Of a stretch of DNA of 64,000 nt, positions 17,075 through 27,446 are shown one piece after another (the first letter of the stretch is position 1; every line of letters starts with the position of its first letter). A model generated the notes under the pieces. The model was not told where the DNA came from. It made no database searches and worked only from the letters and a program-made list of their open reading frames with translations. The stretch comes from an uncultured Carboxylicivirga sp. (GTDB lineage: Bacteria > Bacteroidota > Bacteroidia > Bacteroidales > Marinilabiliaceae), in the NCBI GenBank assembly GCA_947503525.1, contig CANNEA010000002.1, positions 310,001 to 374,000 on the forward strand, in the 5' to 3' direction. The position numbers were made by a program, and so were the translations under genes.

Positions 17075-18607
17075 TCACTCAACTAGTATTGCATCTGACG
17101 GATACCATTCATTATCAAACCAAGGCTCAAGTGGGCCGTAAAGTCTGAAGATAGTATTCCATCCTTTGCCTGGAATAGTCTGAATCCAATTGTTCTCAAA
17201 GCCCTTTGGAGCTTTAGGCGCAAAATAGATGTCCCAACTTCCGTCATCATTTTGCACTATACCTTCCTTATTACTATCAACACCAGGGAAACGTTGATCG
17301 GTTTGAAGCATTGATCGACTTTGGTTATCGTATATGGTAAACGACCAAAAATCTTTCATAGGAGGATTAGCCGGGATATTGAACTTGTAAGTTTTGCTTC
17401 CATCAAATGTATTTCCATCTATATCGGAATAAGCAATGGCATATTGTGATCCCTTACCAATAATTTTCATCGACATTGCAGGAGTAATACCTGTTGCATA
17501 AAAGTGAAAAGCCGATCGGGCATCTAAAAGCCGTACTCCATCATGTTCAAATAAGTAACTTTTGTAAGCCAGTGGGTTCAACCATTTTGTCCCAGGGAAT
17601 TTAGTTAAATATTCACTCCGTGGTTTAGCCATCTGAGTACGAACAATAGCCGACCCGATCTTAGCCGCTTCTGTTAATATTTTTTTCATTCGTTCATCAG
17701 GATCAAATTCTTTACCCTTTTGAATACCAATAGCAGCAAGTGAACCCAATAGCTCAGGATTTTGCCCTTCGCTTGGTTCCGCTTGAACTACAGCATTTAT
17801 CTCATTATAAATTTCATAATCCATGCGATGGATAGTATTATTCAATACCCCAGAGGCATTAATAAAACTCATAGCTGGTGGATTATTCTTTTTTGATAAT
17901 GGATAAACTTTAAAGGTACTTTTAGTAGCATCTACAGCAGGTTTTGGACTTCCATTGACCTGAAAACCACGCCATATTACCCAATGACCATAAGTATTAG
18001 CGGTATAAGTGAAGTAGCCTTCAGGAATTTTACCTTTATATCCAGGAGGTAGAATTAAAAATTTGCCTCCTTGCGCCTTATCCGGGCCTAAACGTCCAAA
18101 GTCAGCGACATATCGAAACCAATGATCATCAATAATTCCTAATACATCTGGTGGCGTTTCGATAACCATAGGCTCATCATCTAACTGTAACCATGTGGCC
18201 ATATATACAGAAGTGGTATTTGGAGTTAACCAAAAGGCTTTTGAATCCATTAAATCTTCGAACAAAACAGCTGTATAATTAGGCGGTCCAAAAGAAAGAA
18301 TGCCTCGCTTTAAACCTTCCATTGAAGCAATTTGAATACCTTTTAAAAAGGCCTCTACACCATTATGCAGATCTATATAATCGTATACCTTCTTCTCGGT
18401 TTCTTTTAAAGGAACCCCATCGAAAAAGTTTAATTCTCCAATTTCGGTATTTAATTTATTTGGCGTTTCAATCCCAAGAGGGATATCAGTCGTCATTTTC
18501 ATTTTGGGGGCAGGAACAGATTCAACTTGTTGATTATCGTCGGAACTCTGATTGCAAGCCGCAGCCAATAGAATGACCATGGCCATTAGAAAGTGTGAAT
18601 ATTTCAT
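17075..18607 (-). CDS. DUF1254/DUF1214 lipoprotein
   Basis: 510 residues with a lipoprotein signal (MKYSHFLMAMVILLAAAC, lipobox Cys18) and a low-complexity linker rich in Gln, Ser and Pro. The N-terminal DUF1254 domain (about 70-200; LFEDLMDSKAFWLTPNTTSVY) is followed by a C-terminal DUF1214 domain (about 380-505; FWSFTIYDNQSRSMLQT and IYFAPKAPKG). This two-domain pair is widespread in Proteobacteria and Bacteroidota and has no established biochemical role. It should be anchored in the outer or inner membrane facing the periplasm. Stands alone between two hairpins/gaps. Confidence 0.85.
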   Translation of the reverse strand: MKYSHFLMAMVILLAAACNQSSDDNQQVESVPAPKMKMTTDIPLGIETPNKLNTEIGELNFFDGVPLKETEKKVYDYIDLHNGVEAFLKGIQIASMEGLKRGILSFGPPNYTAVLFEDLMDSKAFWLTPNTTSVYMATWLQLDDEPMVIETPPDVLGIIDDHWFRYVADFGRLGPDKAQGGKFLILPPGYKGKIPEGYFTYTANTYGHWVIWRGFQVNGSPKPAVDATKSTFKVYPLSKKNNPPAMSFINASGVLNNTIHRMDYEIYNEINAVVQAEPSEGQNPELLGSLAAIGIQKGKEFDPDERMKKILTEAAKIGSAIVRTQMAKPRSEYLTKFPGTKWLNPLAYKSYLFEHDGVRLLDARSAFHFYATGITPAMSMKIIGKGSQYAIAYSDIDGNTFDGSKTYKFNIPANPPMKDFWSFTIYDNQSRSMLQTDQRFPGVDSNKEGIVQNDDGSWDIYFAPKAPKGFENNWIQTIPGKGWNTIFRLYGPLEPWFDNEWYPSDAILVE

Positions 18608-18748
18608 ATTGAGTTAAGTTAATTTACCATTGTAAATTAGATAAATTCAATATAAGAGTCAAGAATTGCGTGAATTAAAGACAATCTTAAAAAGATGGAA
18701 ATAACCCATTTATAAATTCACAATTACTTATCTAATACCTAACCAACA

Positions 18749-19879
18749 CTATAAATCATTCACCATTCTCAGCATTGTATCTAAAAATGATGCTCCAAGT
18801 TTTATTGAACGTTCCGAAGACCAACCAAAAACCTCATCAGGCAAATTGGCATTTTGCTTAAACGGCATTTCCAGAGTTTGTGAAAGACACTTAAATTCTT
18901 CACCTAAATTTTTAGAACAGATTTGTAAGTTGGCTTTTCCCCGCTCATTTTTTGGATAACCAAATTTATCCTGCATATCAGGACTTACTATTTTCCAATT
19001 CTGAATAAAACTCTTACACAGTTGGTCCAATGTATCATTGTAGGATGGAATGCCTTCTATTCCCGAGATGAAATTATAGGGCAGCCCTTCATCACCATGA
19101 ACATCAAGGCAGAAATCCATTCCAATTTCCTTCATCTTTTCTTTTACATAGTACACTTCAGGGCTTTTTTCAATACTTGGCTCTGCCCATTCTCGATTTA
19201 AATTTATGCCTAATGCATTTACACGAAGATTACCAAGTATACTACCATCAACATTCATATTGGGCACCAAATAAAAATTGGCTTCCTTCAGTAAAGTAGT
19301 TGATACAGGATCTTCCTGGTCCAACAATCGATCGATTAAACCATACATGAACCATTCTGCCATAGTTTCACCAGGGTGTTGCCGCGCAATAACCCATAGC
19401 TTCTTTTTACTATCATCATCATCCCCTATCTTAAGAAAATCAATGGGTCTGCCTTGTGTTGTTTCTCCAATTGATTGTAAAGTACAAAGAGGGGATTGTT
19501 GCGCTTCATTTATTAAATCGAGATGACGCTCGTAAGAAAAAGGAGCAAAATAAGCAATATAAACCGAGTCAAATTCAGGCGTCATTTCCATACTCAAAAC
19601 ACCATCCAAATATGTTGTTTGAATCTGAAACCAATGTTCGCGATCATATGAAGCGCGGGCCTGATAATTGTCCCATCCCTCAGGATAAGCTGCGTCAGCT
19701 GCATTCAGCAATTTAAAATTACAAGATTGCGATTTAGCACCTTGTACTCTGAAATAAAACCATTGTAGAAAATCTGAATTAGAATCTTTACGTATTTTAA
19801 GTTGAATATCTTCAAGGTTTTCTGCGTTAACAACTTCTATATTACCAGCGTCAAATGTTGAGCTTATACTTAGTTTCAT
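18749..19879 (-). CDS. M14-family zinc carboxypeptidase (cytosolic-type)
   Basis: 376 residues, no signal peptide. An N-terminal beta-sandwich (about 1-120; FLQWFYFRVQGA, PYSY-like FAPFSYERH) precedes a zinc carboxypeptidase domain. Zinc ligands are His168 and Glu171 (ARQHPGETMAEWFMYG) plus the His in CLDVHGDEG; the catalytic Glu is in LSQTLEMPFK. NMNVDGSILGNLRVNALGINLNREW is the substrate-binding block. This is the AGBL/cytosolic-carboxypeptidase-like subgroup (M14D type), common in bacteria with undefined peptide substrates. Confidence 0.87.
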   Translation of the reverse strand: MKLSISSTFDAGNIEVVNAENLEDIQLKIRKDSNSDFLQWFYFRVQGAKSQSCNFKLLNAADAAYPEGWDNYQARASYDREHWFQIQTTYLDGVLSMEMTPEFDSVYIAYFAPFSYERHLDLINEAQQSPLCTLQSIGETTQGRPIDFLKIGDDDDSKKKLWVIARQHPGETMAEWFMYGLIDRLLDQEDPVSTTLLKEANFYLVPNMNVDGSILGNLRVNALGINLNREWAEPSIEKSPEVYYVKEKMKEIGMDFCLDVHGDEGLPYNFISGIEGIPSYNDTLDQLCKSFIQNWKIVSPDMQDKFGYPKNERGKANLQICSKNLGEEFKCLSQTLEMPFKQNANLPDEVFGWSSERSIKLGASFLDTMLRMVNDL

Positions 19880-20147
19880 AATATCATTGTTTTTAAAGTT
19901 TCAAGTCCTGCATAGACCATCAACAATTTGGTTTTAAATACTTTTATCTAACATTCTTATCTCCATATGCTAAAACTAGTCGCCCAGCATATTGAGATTG
20001 GTAAATTTAAGTAATATTTAATATTCTAATTCCATATTCTGAACTTCATTTAATTATATCCCATTGGTTCAAAAATTGCATAACTTAAATAACACTCAGA
20101 AGCAGGGTCAGATTAACCCTACAAATGTTTTTTAGCTGGGATAATAA

Positions 20148-20369
20148 CTATTTGAAGGTGCCGAAATGCAGGTGTATAGCACACCAAAATATTTGTCGTT
20201 TCTCAATAAAATAATCATCTCCCATTGGGTTAAAACGCCACTCAAGGTGAATAGTAAGGTTTACATCTTGTTTGCAAATTCTAAAACATCTTATCAAGTG
20301 ACAAAATTCATAGTGCATTAGCACGATAGAGATAATCTTGTAGCCGTCTCTGCCAGCAAGATATTTCAA
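20148..20369 (-). pseudogene. Possible decayed gene fragment (minus strand)
   Basis: A 73-codon open stretch whose central part (LEWRFNPMGDDYFIEKR) looks like the last strand of a larger Bacteroidota beta-barrel or DUF5916-type protein, while both flanks look random. No promoter or ribosome site is visible. I read it as a remnant rather than a working gene; the family hint is weak. Confidence 0.25.
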
Positions 20370-20509
20370 TTGATATTGTAGAAGGTCAATTGTTTTCGTT
20401 TGAAAACAATGGTAATAGCTATCTGGAATATAGATTATTGGTTAGTAAAACAACAAATTCAGATGTAACAAGTATAGCTTCTTTAATGTTAGGCTTTGAG
20501 AAGCCATAA
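20336..20509 (+). pseudogene. Possible 3' fragment of a lost gene (plus strand)
   Basis: An open frame of 57 codons without a credible start, ending in taa, reads ...GQLFSFENNGNSYLEYRLLV and then SKTTNSDVTSIASLMLGFEKP. The composition is protein-like, but the frame is cut by stops upstream. It is probably the C-terminal end of a gene whose front was deleted. The 270 bp to its left hold nothing I recognise. Confidence 0.3.
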
Positions 20510-20529
20510 GAGCATTAAAACATTAATTG

Positions 20530-20557
20530 AAAAAAGCCCCTTAAAACGGGGCTTTTC
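20530..20557 (-). terminator. Intrinsic terminator of the TonB-C domain gene
   Basis: AAGCCCC TTAAAA CGGGGCTT forms a GC-rich stem. On the minus strand it is followed by six T, 21 bp beyond the stop of the TonB-C protein; the plus strand side also ends in TTTT, so it may act both ways. Confidence 0.85.
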
Positions 20558-20577
20558 ATTTGAAATACTTTTAATAT

Positions 20578-21336
20578 CTATTTCTTCCTTATTGTAGCCA
20601 AATCGTAGTGTCCTACTAATTCCTCTTCTAATAACTTCATAGCAACTAATTCATTTCTTCGTTCCATCATTTCAAGCATTTCTTCTTCCATTCCGAGATT
20701 CTCGTAATTCTTGGCCTGCCAATAAAGTATTGCGACATCATTTGGGAACAAAACGGTTGCTTTATCTAATTGTGCTAAAGAAGCATTGTATTGCCTGGTT
20801 GATTTCTTTTTCTGTTTTGACGCAGTTAACAAATTATTGCTCTGGGCATTCTCCCCTTTTGTAAAGTGTTTAATTGCATTAAAATAATAGCGCTCAGCTA
20901 ATTCATTAAATGAATCATTTCCCTCTAAATCAAACTTGACATAGACTCTCTTTTCCATTGGAGAAGGCGTATTATTAACCATTCCTGGTTTCCACATGCC
21001 TTCAGTTTTTTTAATACAACTTATCACCAAATCATCCAAATAATGATCAACAGCATTACTTACTACAAAATTAGACAGTGAACCATCCGGTTCAATTGTA
21101 AATTCTATACCAACAATTCCTTCACGGTAATTCTCCCTTGCCATTTCAGGATAATCAATGTTATTCTGAATATAGCAACAAATTGGCGATTGATTAACAT
21201 TTACATCTTTAGCAGATTCTCCTTCAAACTGAGGTGGAACAACATGTTGATCCGACAACAGATAACTTCCTTCTTCTTGTGCACATAAGCCAAAAGCTAA
21301 AAAGCACATTCCAATTAGTAACAACATCTTTTTCAT
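20578..21336 (-). CDS. Secreted TonB C-terminal-domain protein
   Basis: 252 residues. A signal peptide (MKKMLLLIGMCFLAFGLCAQ) is followed by a TonB_C domain (about 55-140; CCYIQNNIDYPEMARENYREGIVGIEFTIEPDGSL) and an alpha-helical, TPR-like tail (about 145-235). It lacks the inner-membrane helix and Pro-rich spacer of true TonB, so it cannot act as a classical energy transducer; it is one of the many exported TonB_C proteins of Bacteroidota. It stands alone with its own terminator. Function unknown. Confidence 0.78.
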   Translation of the reverse strand: MKKMLLLIGMCFLAFGLCAQEEGSYLLSDQHVVPPQFEGESAKDVNVNQSPICCYIQNNIDYPEMARENYREGIVGIEFTIEPDGSLSNFVVSNAVDHYLDDLVISCIKKTEGMWKPGMVNNTPSPMEKRVYVKFDLEGNDSFNELAERYYFNAIKHFTKGENAQSNNLLTASKQKKKSTRQYNASLAQLDKATVLFPNDVAILYWQAKNYENLGMEEEMLEMMERRNELVAMKLLEEELVGHYDLATIRKK

Positions 21337-21714
21337 GGCTCGTAGATTAAATGAATAAATAATCGTTTCCGTCTTTTTCTAATCGCTTTTAACGGAAATT
21401 ATTTAGTTCAAAGTAACAAACAGAAGCCATATTGGACATAGTCCTCACGTTGCATTTCCTTGTCTATTCAAGTGTAAAAATGTTGTATTCAGATAATATA
21501 GTTGCATCTACTAATTAGAATTGAGCAAAAAAGTGCTTTTCTAAATATTCGGGGTGATTTTTTTTGATTTTAACCAGTAGCTTTCATTATAATATAATAA
21601 AAAGCATAACTACAATTTCAGCCCTTGATCGTCCGAATATTAAGTATATGAAAATATGTATAGTACTAAATTATAATTGGATGAAAATTAATATTCATGA
21701 ACGACATTAGCTCA
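21337..21714. other. Gene-free gap before polA, nothing recognised
   Basis: 378 bp of AT-rich sequence between the start of the TonB-C gene and the stop of polA. I found no ORF, stable hairpin with a T-run, repeat or RNA gene. It should hold the promoter of the TonB-C gene, but no convincing TAnnTTTG box was seen on that strand. Confidence 0.5.
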
Positions 21715-24495
21715 TTAATGGGCCTCTAACCAGTTTTGACCAATGCCCATATCCACGTCTAAAGGCACAGAAAGCTTTATTGCACTTTCCATTTCCTCTT
21801 TTACAATGGCTTTAACTTTATCCACCTCATAGTTCAAGACATCAAAGTTCAATTCATCATGTACTTGCAATATCATTTTGGACTGGATGTGTTCAAGCTC
21901 AAAACGTTTGCCGATATTAACCATAGCCTGCTTGATGACATCGGCTGCAGTTCCCTGTATTGGGGCATTAATAGCATTTCGTTCAGCTACACCACGAACC
22001 ACACCATTTCTTGAGTTGATATCACTCAAGTTACGTTTACGATGATGTATAGTCTCGACAAAACCTTTTTCTTTTGCATTAGCTATACATTTATCCATAA
22101 ATTCTTTTACCCCTGGAAAACTCTCAAAATAGCCTTCTATAATAGCCTTAGCTTCTTTCCGGGGGATTGTTAGGCGTTCGGCTAAACCAAAGGCAGAAAT
22201 GCCGTAAATAATACCAAAATTCGCAGTTTTTGCTTTGCGTCTCATATCGGCATCCACTTCTTCCAATGGAACCTTAAAAATTTTAGCAGCTGTTGCAGCA
22301 TGAATATCTTCACCCCTGTTAAAGGCAGCAATCAAATGTTCATCCTCACTAAAATGAGCCATCAAACGTAATTCAACTTGAGAATAATCGGCCGAAAGGA
22401 ACGTTTTACCCTCATCACTGGCAGTAAATGCTCTTCGAAGTTCCCTGCCTTTTTCTGTACGTATTGGAATATTCTGAAGGTTAGGATTTGTACTGCTTAA
22501 TCGCCCTGTTACTACAATAGCCTGATTGTAGCTGGTGTGAATTTTACCCGTTGAACTATTAATTAATTTAGGTAATGCTTCTACATAGGTATTCAACAAT
22601 TTAACTAAGCCACGATACTCCAATATTTGAGGAATAATTTCATGCCGATCCTTCAGTTTTTGAAGGGTTTCTTCACTGGTACTAAACTGACCTGATTTGG
22701 TCCTTTTGGCTTTTTCATCAATTTTTAAATGTTCAAACAGGACTTCACCTACTTGCTTAGGGCTGGCGATATTAAAACTCATCCCTGCCAGAGATTCTAT
22801 CTTCTTTTCCAATTCAATAATGCTTTCCTTTAACTGTCCGGCGAATTCATGCAAAGCTTTATCGTCCAACGTAACACCGTGAAACTCCATGTCAGCTAAT
22901 ACCGCAATTAAAGGCATCTCAATATCTTCAAACAAGCCTTTTACATCACTTGTGGCCATCTCAAGCTCGAATTTATCTGCCAGTTGTAAAGTAATATCAG
23001 CATCCTCAGCGGCATAATCGCAAACCAAGTGTGGCTCGATATCTCGCATATTTTTCTGATTCTTTCCTTTAGGTCCAACAACTGCTTCATACGAAATTGG
23101 AGAATAGTTTAAATAGGTTTCCGACATATAATCCATTCCGTTTTTCATACCTGGATACAACAAGTGATGAGCGACCATAGTATCGAAAAAAGGACCGGAC
23201 ATTTCTAATCCATAATTCTTTAGGATCAACATGTCGTATTTAAGATTCTGTGCTACTTTCGTAATATTAGCATCCTGGAATAAGTCCTTAAATGAAGCGA
23301 CCAACTCCAAAGCTTTTTCCTTGTCAGCCGGCACAGGCAGATAATACGCTTCATGTCCCTTCCAAGAAAACGAAATGCCCACTAATTCAGCTTCCATGGC
23401 ATTAACAGAGGTAGTTTCTGTATCGAAACAAAATCGCTTTTGAATACTTAACTCAGCCCTTAAAGAGGCTAACTTCATTACATTATCTATCAAATAGTAA
23501 TGATGAGCAACATCTTTAATCGATTTATGCGATGAAACAACCACTTCCTCAACAGAAACCACCTCGGCAGGACCACCAAATAAATCACCCTGAACTGGTG
23601 CTGTACCGTACAGTTTATTAACCCGACTAATTAGGTTCTTAAACTCTAATTCTTCAAATAATTGATTTACCGCATCCATGTTTGGCTTTTCACGCTCCAA
23701 AGCCTTTTCATCTAACTCAACCGGCACATCTAATCGAATGGTTGCCAAATGGTAGGAAAGCTTTACCTGATCTTTAAAATTAATCATGTTTTCCTTCTGC
23801 TTTCCTTTCAATTCCTCAACATGCTCGTATATTCCATCAATACTGCCATAGGCTTTAATCATATCTTTAGCACGTTTCTCACCCACACCCGGACACCCCG
23901 GAATATTATCCGCTGAATCGCCCCATAAAGCCAGTATATCAATAACCTGTAATGGATTTTCGACAGAGAATTTTTCCTTTACTTCTTCAATACCCCAAAT
24001 GTCAATTCCTCCGCCCATACTGCGCGGTTTGTACATAAAAACATTCTCCTTTACCAATTGTGCATAATCCTTATCAGGAGTCATCATATATGTGGTAAAT
24101 CCCTTTTCAGATGCTTTAGCTGAAAGAGTACCAATAACATCATCTGCCTCAAAGCCATCTTTAACAATAACAGGTATATTCAAGGCCTCAATCAATTGCT
24201 TGATGAATGGAACCGATTTTTTAATGTCTTCTGGAGTAGCATCACGATTGGCCTTATAATCTGGGTATTCTTCATGTCGAAATGTAGGGCCTGACGGATC
24301 AAATACCACGGCAATATGAGAAGGATCTTCTTTGGTTAATATCTCTAATAAAGAATTAGCAAAACCAAAAACAGCTGAAGTATTAAAACCCTTAGAGTTG
24401 ATGCGTGGATTGCGTATAAACGCGTAGTATGCTCTGAAAATTAAAGCATATGCATCTAACAAAAACAAATTTTTCTTTTCTCCCGATATCGACAT
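21715..24495 (-). CDS. polA: DNA polymerase I
   Basis: 926 residues, full length. Three domains in order: 5'-3' exonuclease (about 8-290; LFLLDAYALIFRAYYAFI, helix-hairpin DNIPGCPGVGEKRA), 3'-5' exonuclease (about 335-530) and family-A polymerase (about 560-926). The proofreading site is intact: DTETT (Exo I), NLKYDMLILK (Exo II) and YAAEDADITLQL (Exo III). Polymerase motifs A (SADYSQVELRLMAHFSED), B (RRKAKTANFGIIYG) and C (QVHDELNFDV) are present. It removes Okazaki primers and fills repair gaps. Single gene. Confidence 0.97.
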   Translation of the reverse strand: MSISGEKKNLFLLDAYALIFRAYYAFIRNPRINSKGFNTSAVFGFANSLLEILTKEDPSHIAVVFDPSGPTFRHEEYPDYKANRDATPEDIKKSVPFIKQLIEALNIPVIVKDGFEADDVIGTLSAKASEKGFTTYMMTPDKDYAQLVKENVFMYKPRSMGGGIDIWGIEEVKEKFSVENPLQVIDILALWGDSADNIPGCPGVGEKRAKDMIKAYGSIDGIYEHVEELKGKQKENMINFKDQVKLSYHLATIRLDVPVELDEKALEREKPNMDAVNQLFEELEFKNLISRVNKLYGTAPVQGDLFGGPAEVVSVEEVVVSSHKSIKDVAHHYYLIDNVMKLASLRAELSIQKRFCFDTETTSVNAMEAELVGISFSWKGHEAYYLPVPADKEKALELVASFKDLFQDANITKVAQNLKYDMLILKNYGLEMSGPFFDTMVAHHLLYPGMKNGMDYMSETYLNYSPISYEAVVGPKGKNQKNMRDIEPHLVCDYAAEDADITLQLADKFELEMATSDVKGLFEDIEMPLIAVLADMEFHGVTLDDKALHEFAGQLKESIIELEKKIESLAGMSFNIASPKQVGEVLFEHLKIDEKAKRTKSGQFSTSEETLQKLKDRHEIIPQILEYRGLVKLLNTYVEALPKLINSSTGKIHTSYNQAIVVTGRLSSTNPNLQNIPIRTEKGRELRRAFTASDEGKTFLSADYSQVELRLMAHFSEDEHLIAAFNRGEDIHAATAAKIFKVPLEEVDADMRRKAKTANFGIIYGISAFGLAERLTIPRKEAKAIIEGYFESFPGVKEFMDKCIANAKEKGFVETIHHRKRNLSDINSRNGVVRGVAERNAINAPIQGTAADVIKQAMVNIGKRFELEHIQSKMILQVHDELNFDVLNYEVDKVKAIVKEEMESAIKLSVPLDVDMGIGQNWLEAH

Positions 24496-24644
24496 GATCT
24501 ATTTTTTTTATAAAGATAGAAAACTAAAAGCAAAGCCCGTTTACTTAAGCGCCTTCCTCCTATTAACATTTCTATAACAACTGTAATATGAACCAAATTA
24601 ATCCGTCAATGTTTGAATAATTATAAACCATTAAAAAATTAGCA

Positions 24645-25205
24645 ATGAAATTATTAACACTTTTAGCAGCCTTTGCATTTATAATGGGTACAGCAAGTGC
24701 TCAAGAAAAGCAATTGAATATAGAGACCAGTTCAATTAATTGGAATGGTAAAAAGGTAACCGGTGAACACAGCGGAACCATTTCTTTTGAATCCGGAAGT
24801 TTAACTTTTAAGGGCAAAAAACTAACTGGTGGAGAATTTGCAGTGGATATGAGTTCGATAACTTGTACAGACATTGAAAATGAAGAATATAATAAGAAGT
24901 TAGTAGGACATCTAAAGTCGGATGACTTTTTTGGAGTAGAAAAATTCCCAACAAGTAAATTGGTACTAACTTCAGTGAAAAAGAAAGGCGACAGCTATAC
25001 CATCACTGGTGATCTTACCATAAAGGAAAAAACAAATCCTGTTGAGTTCGAAGCTAAAGTAGATGGATCATCGTTTAAAGGTACAATGGTTATTGACCGT
25101 TCAAAATTTGATGTTCGTTATGGCTCTGGTACCTTCTTTGATAATCTTGGCGACAAAACTATTTATGATGATTTTGAATTACAATTTAATGTAATAGTTC
25201 AATAA
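24645..25205 (+). CDS. YceI-family periplasmic protein
   Basis: 186 residues with a signal peptide (MKLLTLLAAFAFIMGTASA) and a single YceI lipocalin-like barrel: SSINWNGKKVTGEHSGTI at the start, LKSDDFFGVEKFPTSKL in the middle, and IDRSKFDVRYGSGTFFDNLGD near the end. Members bind isoprenoid chains or related lipids in the periplasm. Monocistronic, with a strong terminator directly after it. Confidence 0.9.
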   Translation: MKLLTLLAAFAFIMGTASAQEKQLNIETSSINWNGKKVTGEHSGTISFESGSLTFKGKKLTGGEFAVDMSSITCTDIENEEYNKKLVGHLKSDDFFGVEKFPTSKLVLTSVKKKGDSYTITGDLTIKEKTNPVEFEAKVDGSSFKGTMVIDRSKFDVRYGSGTFFDNLGDKTIYDDFELQFNVIVQ

Positions 25206-25230
25206 TAACTTGATTAACACATAAACGTTA

Positions 25231-25257
25231 AAAGACCGGTTTTTACCGGTCTTTTTT
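25231..25257 (+). terminator. Intrinsic terminator of the YceI gene
   Basis: AAAGACCGGT TTTTT-type loop ACCGGTCTTT forms a 9-10 bp stem followed by TTTTTT on the plus strand. Confidence 0.88.
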
Positions 25258-25449
25258 GTTTTAACTCAAAAGTATATTCGCCGAACTTTAGAAAACAAGC
25301 AGATCGAACCAGACTATTTAATAGTTAGTTACGCAATCGACTTGTTTAAAATCACATCTTCCGTATTGGTGGTCTAAAAATAAACTACTTAATTCACATA
25401 CATTTTACTCATACAACGTAGCGCTTTTTATAACTAAATTAAGATTGCT

Positions 25450-27354
25450 GTGGTAAAAAAACTAAACTTGAATCTTAAAGCAAAACTTTTGCTTTATACA
25501 CTTTTGTCATTTACTATTATTTATGGAGCAACGCTCTTTTACATTAGTTCCAGTTTAAAGAACAATGCACTAGCCGACTCAAAAGAAATAATAAATGCCA
25601 ACGTACTTGAATATCGCAACCTTATACAAAGCGATTTAAATAAAGCCATGCAGGCCACCATTTCAATTCGTGATATTTACAATCGTTACGAAAATTACTC
25701 GGAAGATAACCGTCAGGATATTCTTGATGATATTTTGTTGGGATGGCTCGAAAACAGTCCCGCTCTTCTTTCGACTTGGCAAGCCTGGGAATTAAATGCA
25801 ATCGAAGAAAATTATTCCATGCGTAATGGTCGTGACAGAGTAGTTAACTTTAGATTAAAAGGAGGCATTAAGACTTCCAAAGAACGAGTTGATGTAAATA
25901 ACGATATCCTAACAAGCCAATATTACCAATCGCGTGAAACAAATCGTAATGAGTTGTGGGATCCGTATTATGACACTGTAACGCCAGAGTTAGCCGGGAT
26001 ATTAATGACAACCATCGCAGCTCCAATCCAACAGAACGGAAATTTTATCGGTCTGGTAGGGATCGACATTAGCTTAACATCAATGGCTAATATTGTTGCG
26101 AAAATAAATCCTTATGAAGGTTCGCACGCAGTTTTCTTGTCTACGGATAGAAGGGTGGTTGGGCATACCAACTCTGACTATGTTGGTGAGATGTTTCTAG
26201 ATGTAATGAAACATGATTCCATTAATTTTGATAAAGCGATTAATCTTACACAGAACAGACAGGAAGCGCATTTTGAATATACAAATGCAGATAATGATAA
26301 GGATTATTTCGTGTCACTTGCACCGGTAACTTTAGATGATGTTGAAACTACAGCCTGGACGATCGGGATTGAGGTACCTAAAGAAATTATATTAGCCAAG
26401 GCCAATCGTATACTATATCAAAGTCTGATCATTGGTATTTTAGGTCTTGCTATTTTATATCTTATCGTTTACTTAATGGCTTCGTCAATTTCCAAGCCCA
26501 TTATTAAAAGTGCTGAATTGGCACGTGAATTGGCCAACGGAAATTTGAATGTAAACATCGACACGCGAAGAATCCAAACGGATGAAGTTGGTGATTTAAT
26601 TACAGCTCTTAACGACATGGCGATTAATATCAAGGGCATTATTCATCAGATTGTGGAGAGTTCCAATCAAATTGATCGCTCTAGCAATAAATTATCCGTC
26701 TCATCAACGGAACTATCTACAGGCGCTTCTAATCAGGCGGCCTCATCCGAAGAAATTTCGTCATCAATGGAAGAAATGGTAGCAACCATTCAGCAGAATA
26801 GTCAGAATTCGCAGCAAACCCAGCGGATTGCAGATAAGGCGGCAAAAGGAATGAAAGAAGGTTATGAATCGACTAAGATTGCAGGCGATTCCATGCATGT
26901 TATATCTGAGAAGATCACCATAATTGAAGAGATAGCTAAACAAACTAATATTTTAGCCCTTAATGCTGCAGTAGAGGCTGCACGTGCTGGCGAACAAGGA
27001 CGTGGTTTTGCGGTGGTTGCCTCGGAGGTTAAGAAACTGGCAGAAAGATCACAAAAGGCAGCGACCGAAATTATAGAATTAACCTATAATGGTGTTCAAA
27101 TAGCCGAGAAATCAGGTCAACAGCTGGAAGCGATTATTCCTGACATTGAAAATACATCACAATTGGTTCAGGAAATAACGGCATCAAGTTATGAGCAACA
27201 AAGTGGGGCGGAACAAGTAAATAAAGCTATTCAGGAATTGAATGAAGTTACACAACAGAATTCAGAATCAGCAACCTTATTCGCTAATAGTTCGGAGAAT
27301 CTAACACAACTGGCAGCCAAACTAAAAACTGCCATTTCATTCTTTAAGAGTTAA
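25450..27354 (+). CDS. Methyl-accepting chemotaxis protein (dCache sensor)
   Basis: 634 residues, GTG start; no ATG gives the expected N-terminus. A first membrane helix (12-31), a periplasmic dCache domain (about 35-310; [50 protein letters not shown]), a second helix (about 320-343), HAMP, and a cytoplasmic signalling domain with the hairpin tip [33 protein letters not shown]. It should sense a small extracellular ligand and signal to CheA/CheW. No che or flagellar/gliding genes are nearby. The ligand is unknown. Confidence 0.93.
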   Translation: MVKKLNLNLKAKLLLYTLLSFTIIYGATLFYISSSLKNNALADSKEIINANVLEYRNLIQSDLNKAMQATISIRDIYNRYENYSEDNRQDILDDILLGWLENSPALLSTWQAWELNAIEENYSMRNGRDRVVNFRLKGGIKTSKERVDVNNDILTSQYYQSRETNRNELWDPYYDTVTPELAGILMTTIAAPIQQNGNFIGLVGIDISLTSMANIVAKINPYEGSHAVFLSTDRRVVGHTNSDYVGEMFLDVMKHDSINFDKAINLTQNRQEAHFEYTNADNDKDYFVSLAPVTLDDVETTAWTIGIEVPKEIILAKANRILYQSLIIGILGLAILYLIVYLMASSISKPIIKSAELARELANGNLNVNIDTRRIQTDEVGDLITALNDMAINIKGIIHQIVESSNQIDRSSNKLSVSSTELSTGASNQAASSEEISSSMEEMVATIQQNSQNSQQTQRIADKAAKGMKEGYESTKIAGDSMHVISEKITIIEEIAKQTNILALNAAVEAARAGEQGRGFAVVASEVKKLAERSQKAATEIIELTYNGVQIAEKSGQQLEAIIPDIENTSQLVQEITASSYEQQSGAEQVNKAIQELNEVTQQNSESATLFANSSENLTQLAAKLKTAISFFKS

Positions 27355-27374
27355 GATGAAATCACATATAAAGC

Positions 27375-27412
27375 AAAAGACAGCAGGTAATTGTAACTCT
27401 GCTGTCTTTTTT
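27375..27412 (+). terminator. Intrinsic terminator of the chemotaxis receptor gene
   Basis: A 12-bp stem AAAAGACAGCAG / CTGCTGTCTTTT with a 12-nt loop, then T-rich sequence. The A-rich 5' side means it could also stop the convergent lipoprotein gene. Confidence 0.85.
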
Positions 27413-27446
27413 GGTTAAGGGGGTTGAAAGTAATATATAAGGGCAA

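Noticed and set aside
20578-21336. TonB energy transducer
   Set aside because: It has a cleavable signal peptide and no inner-membrane anchor or Pro-rich spacer before the TonB_C domain.
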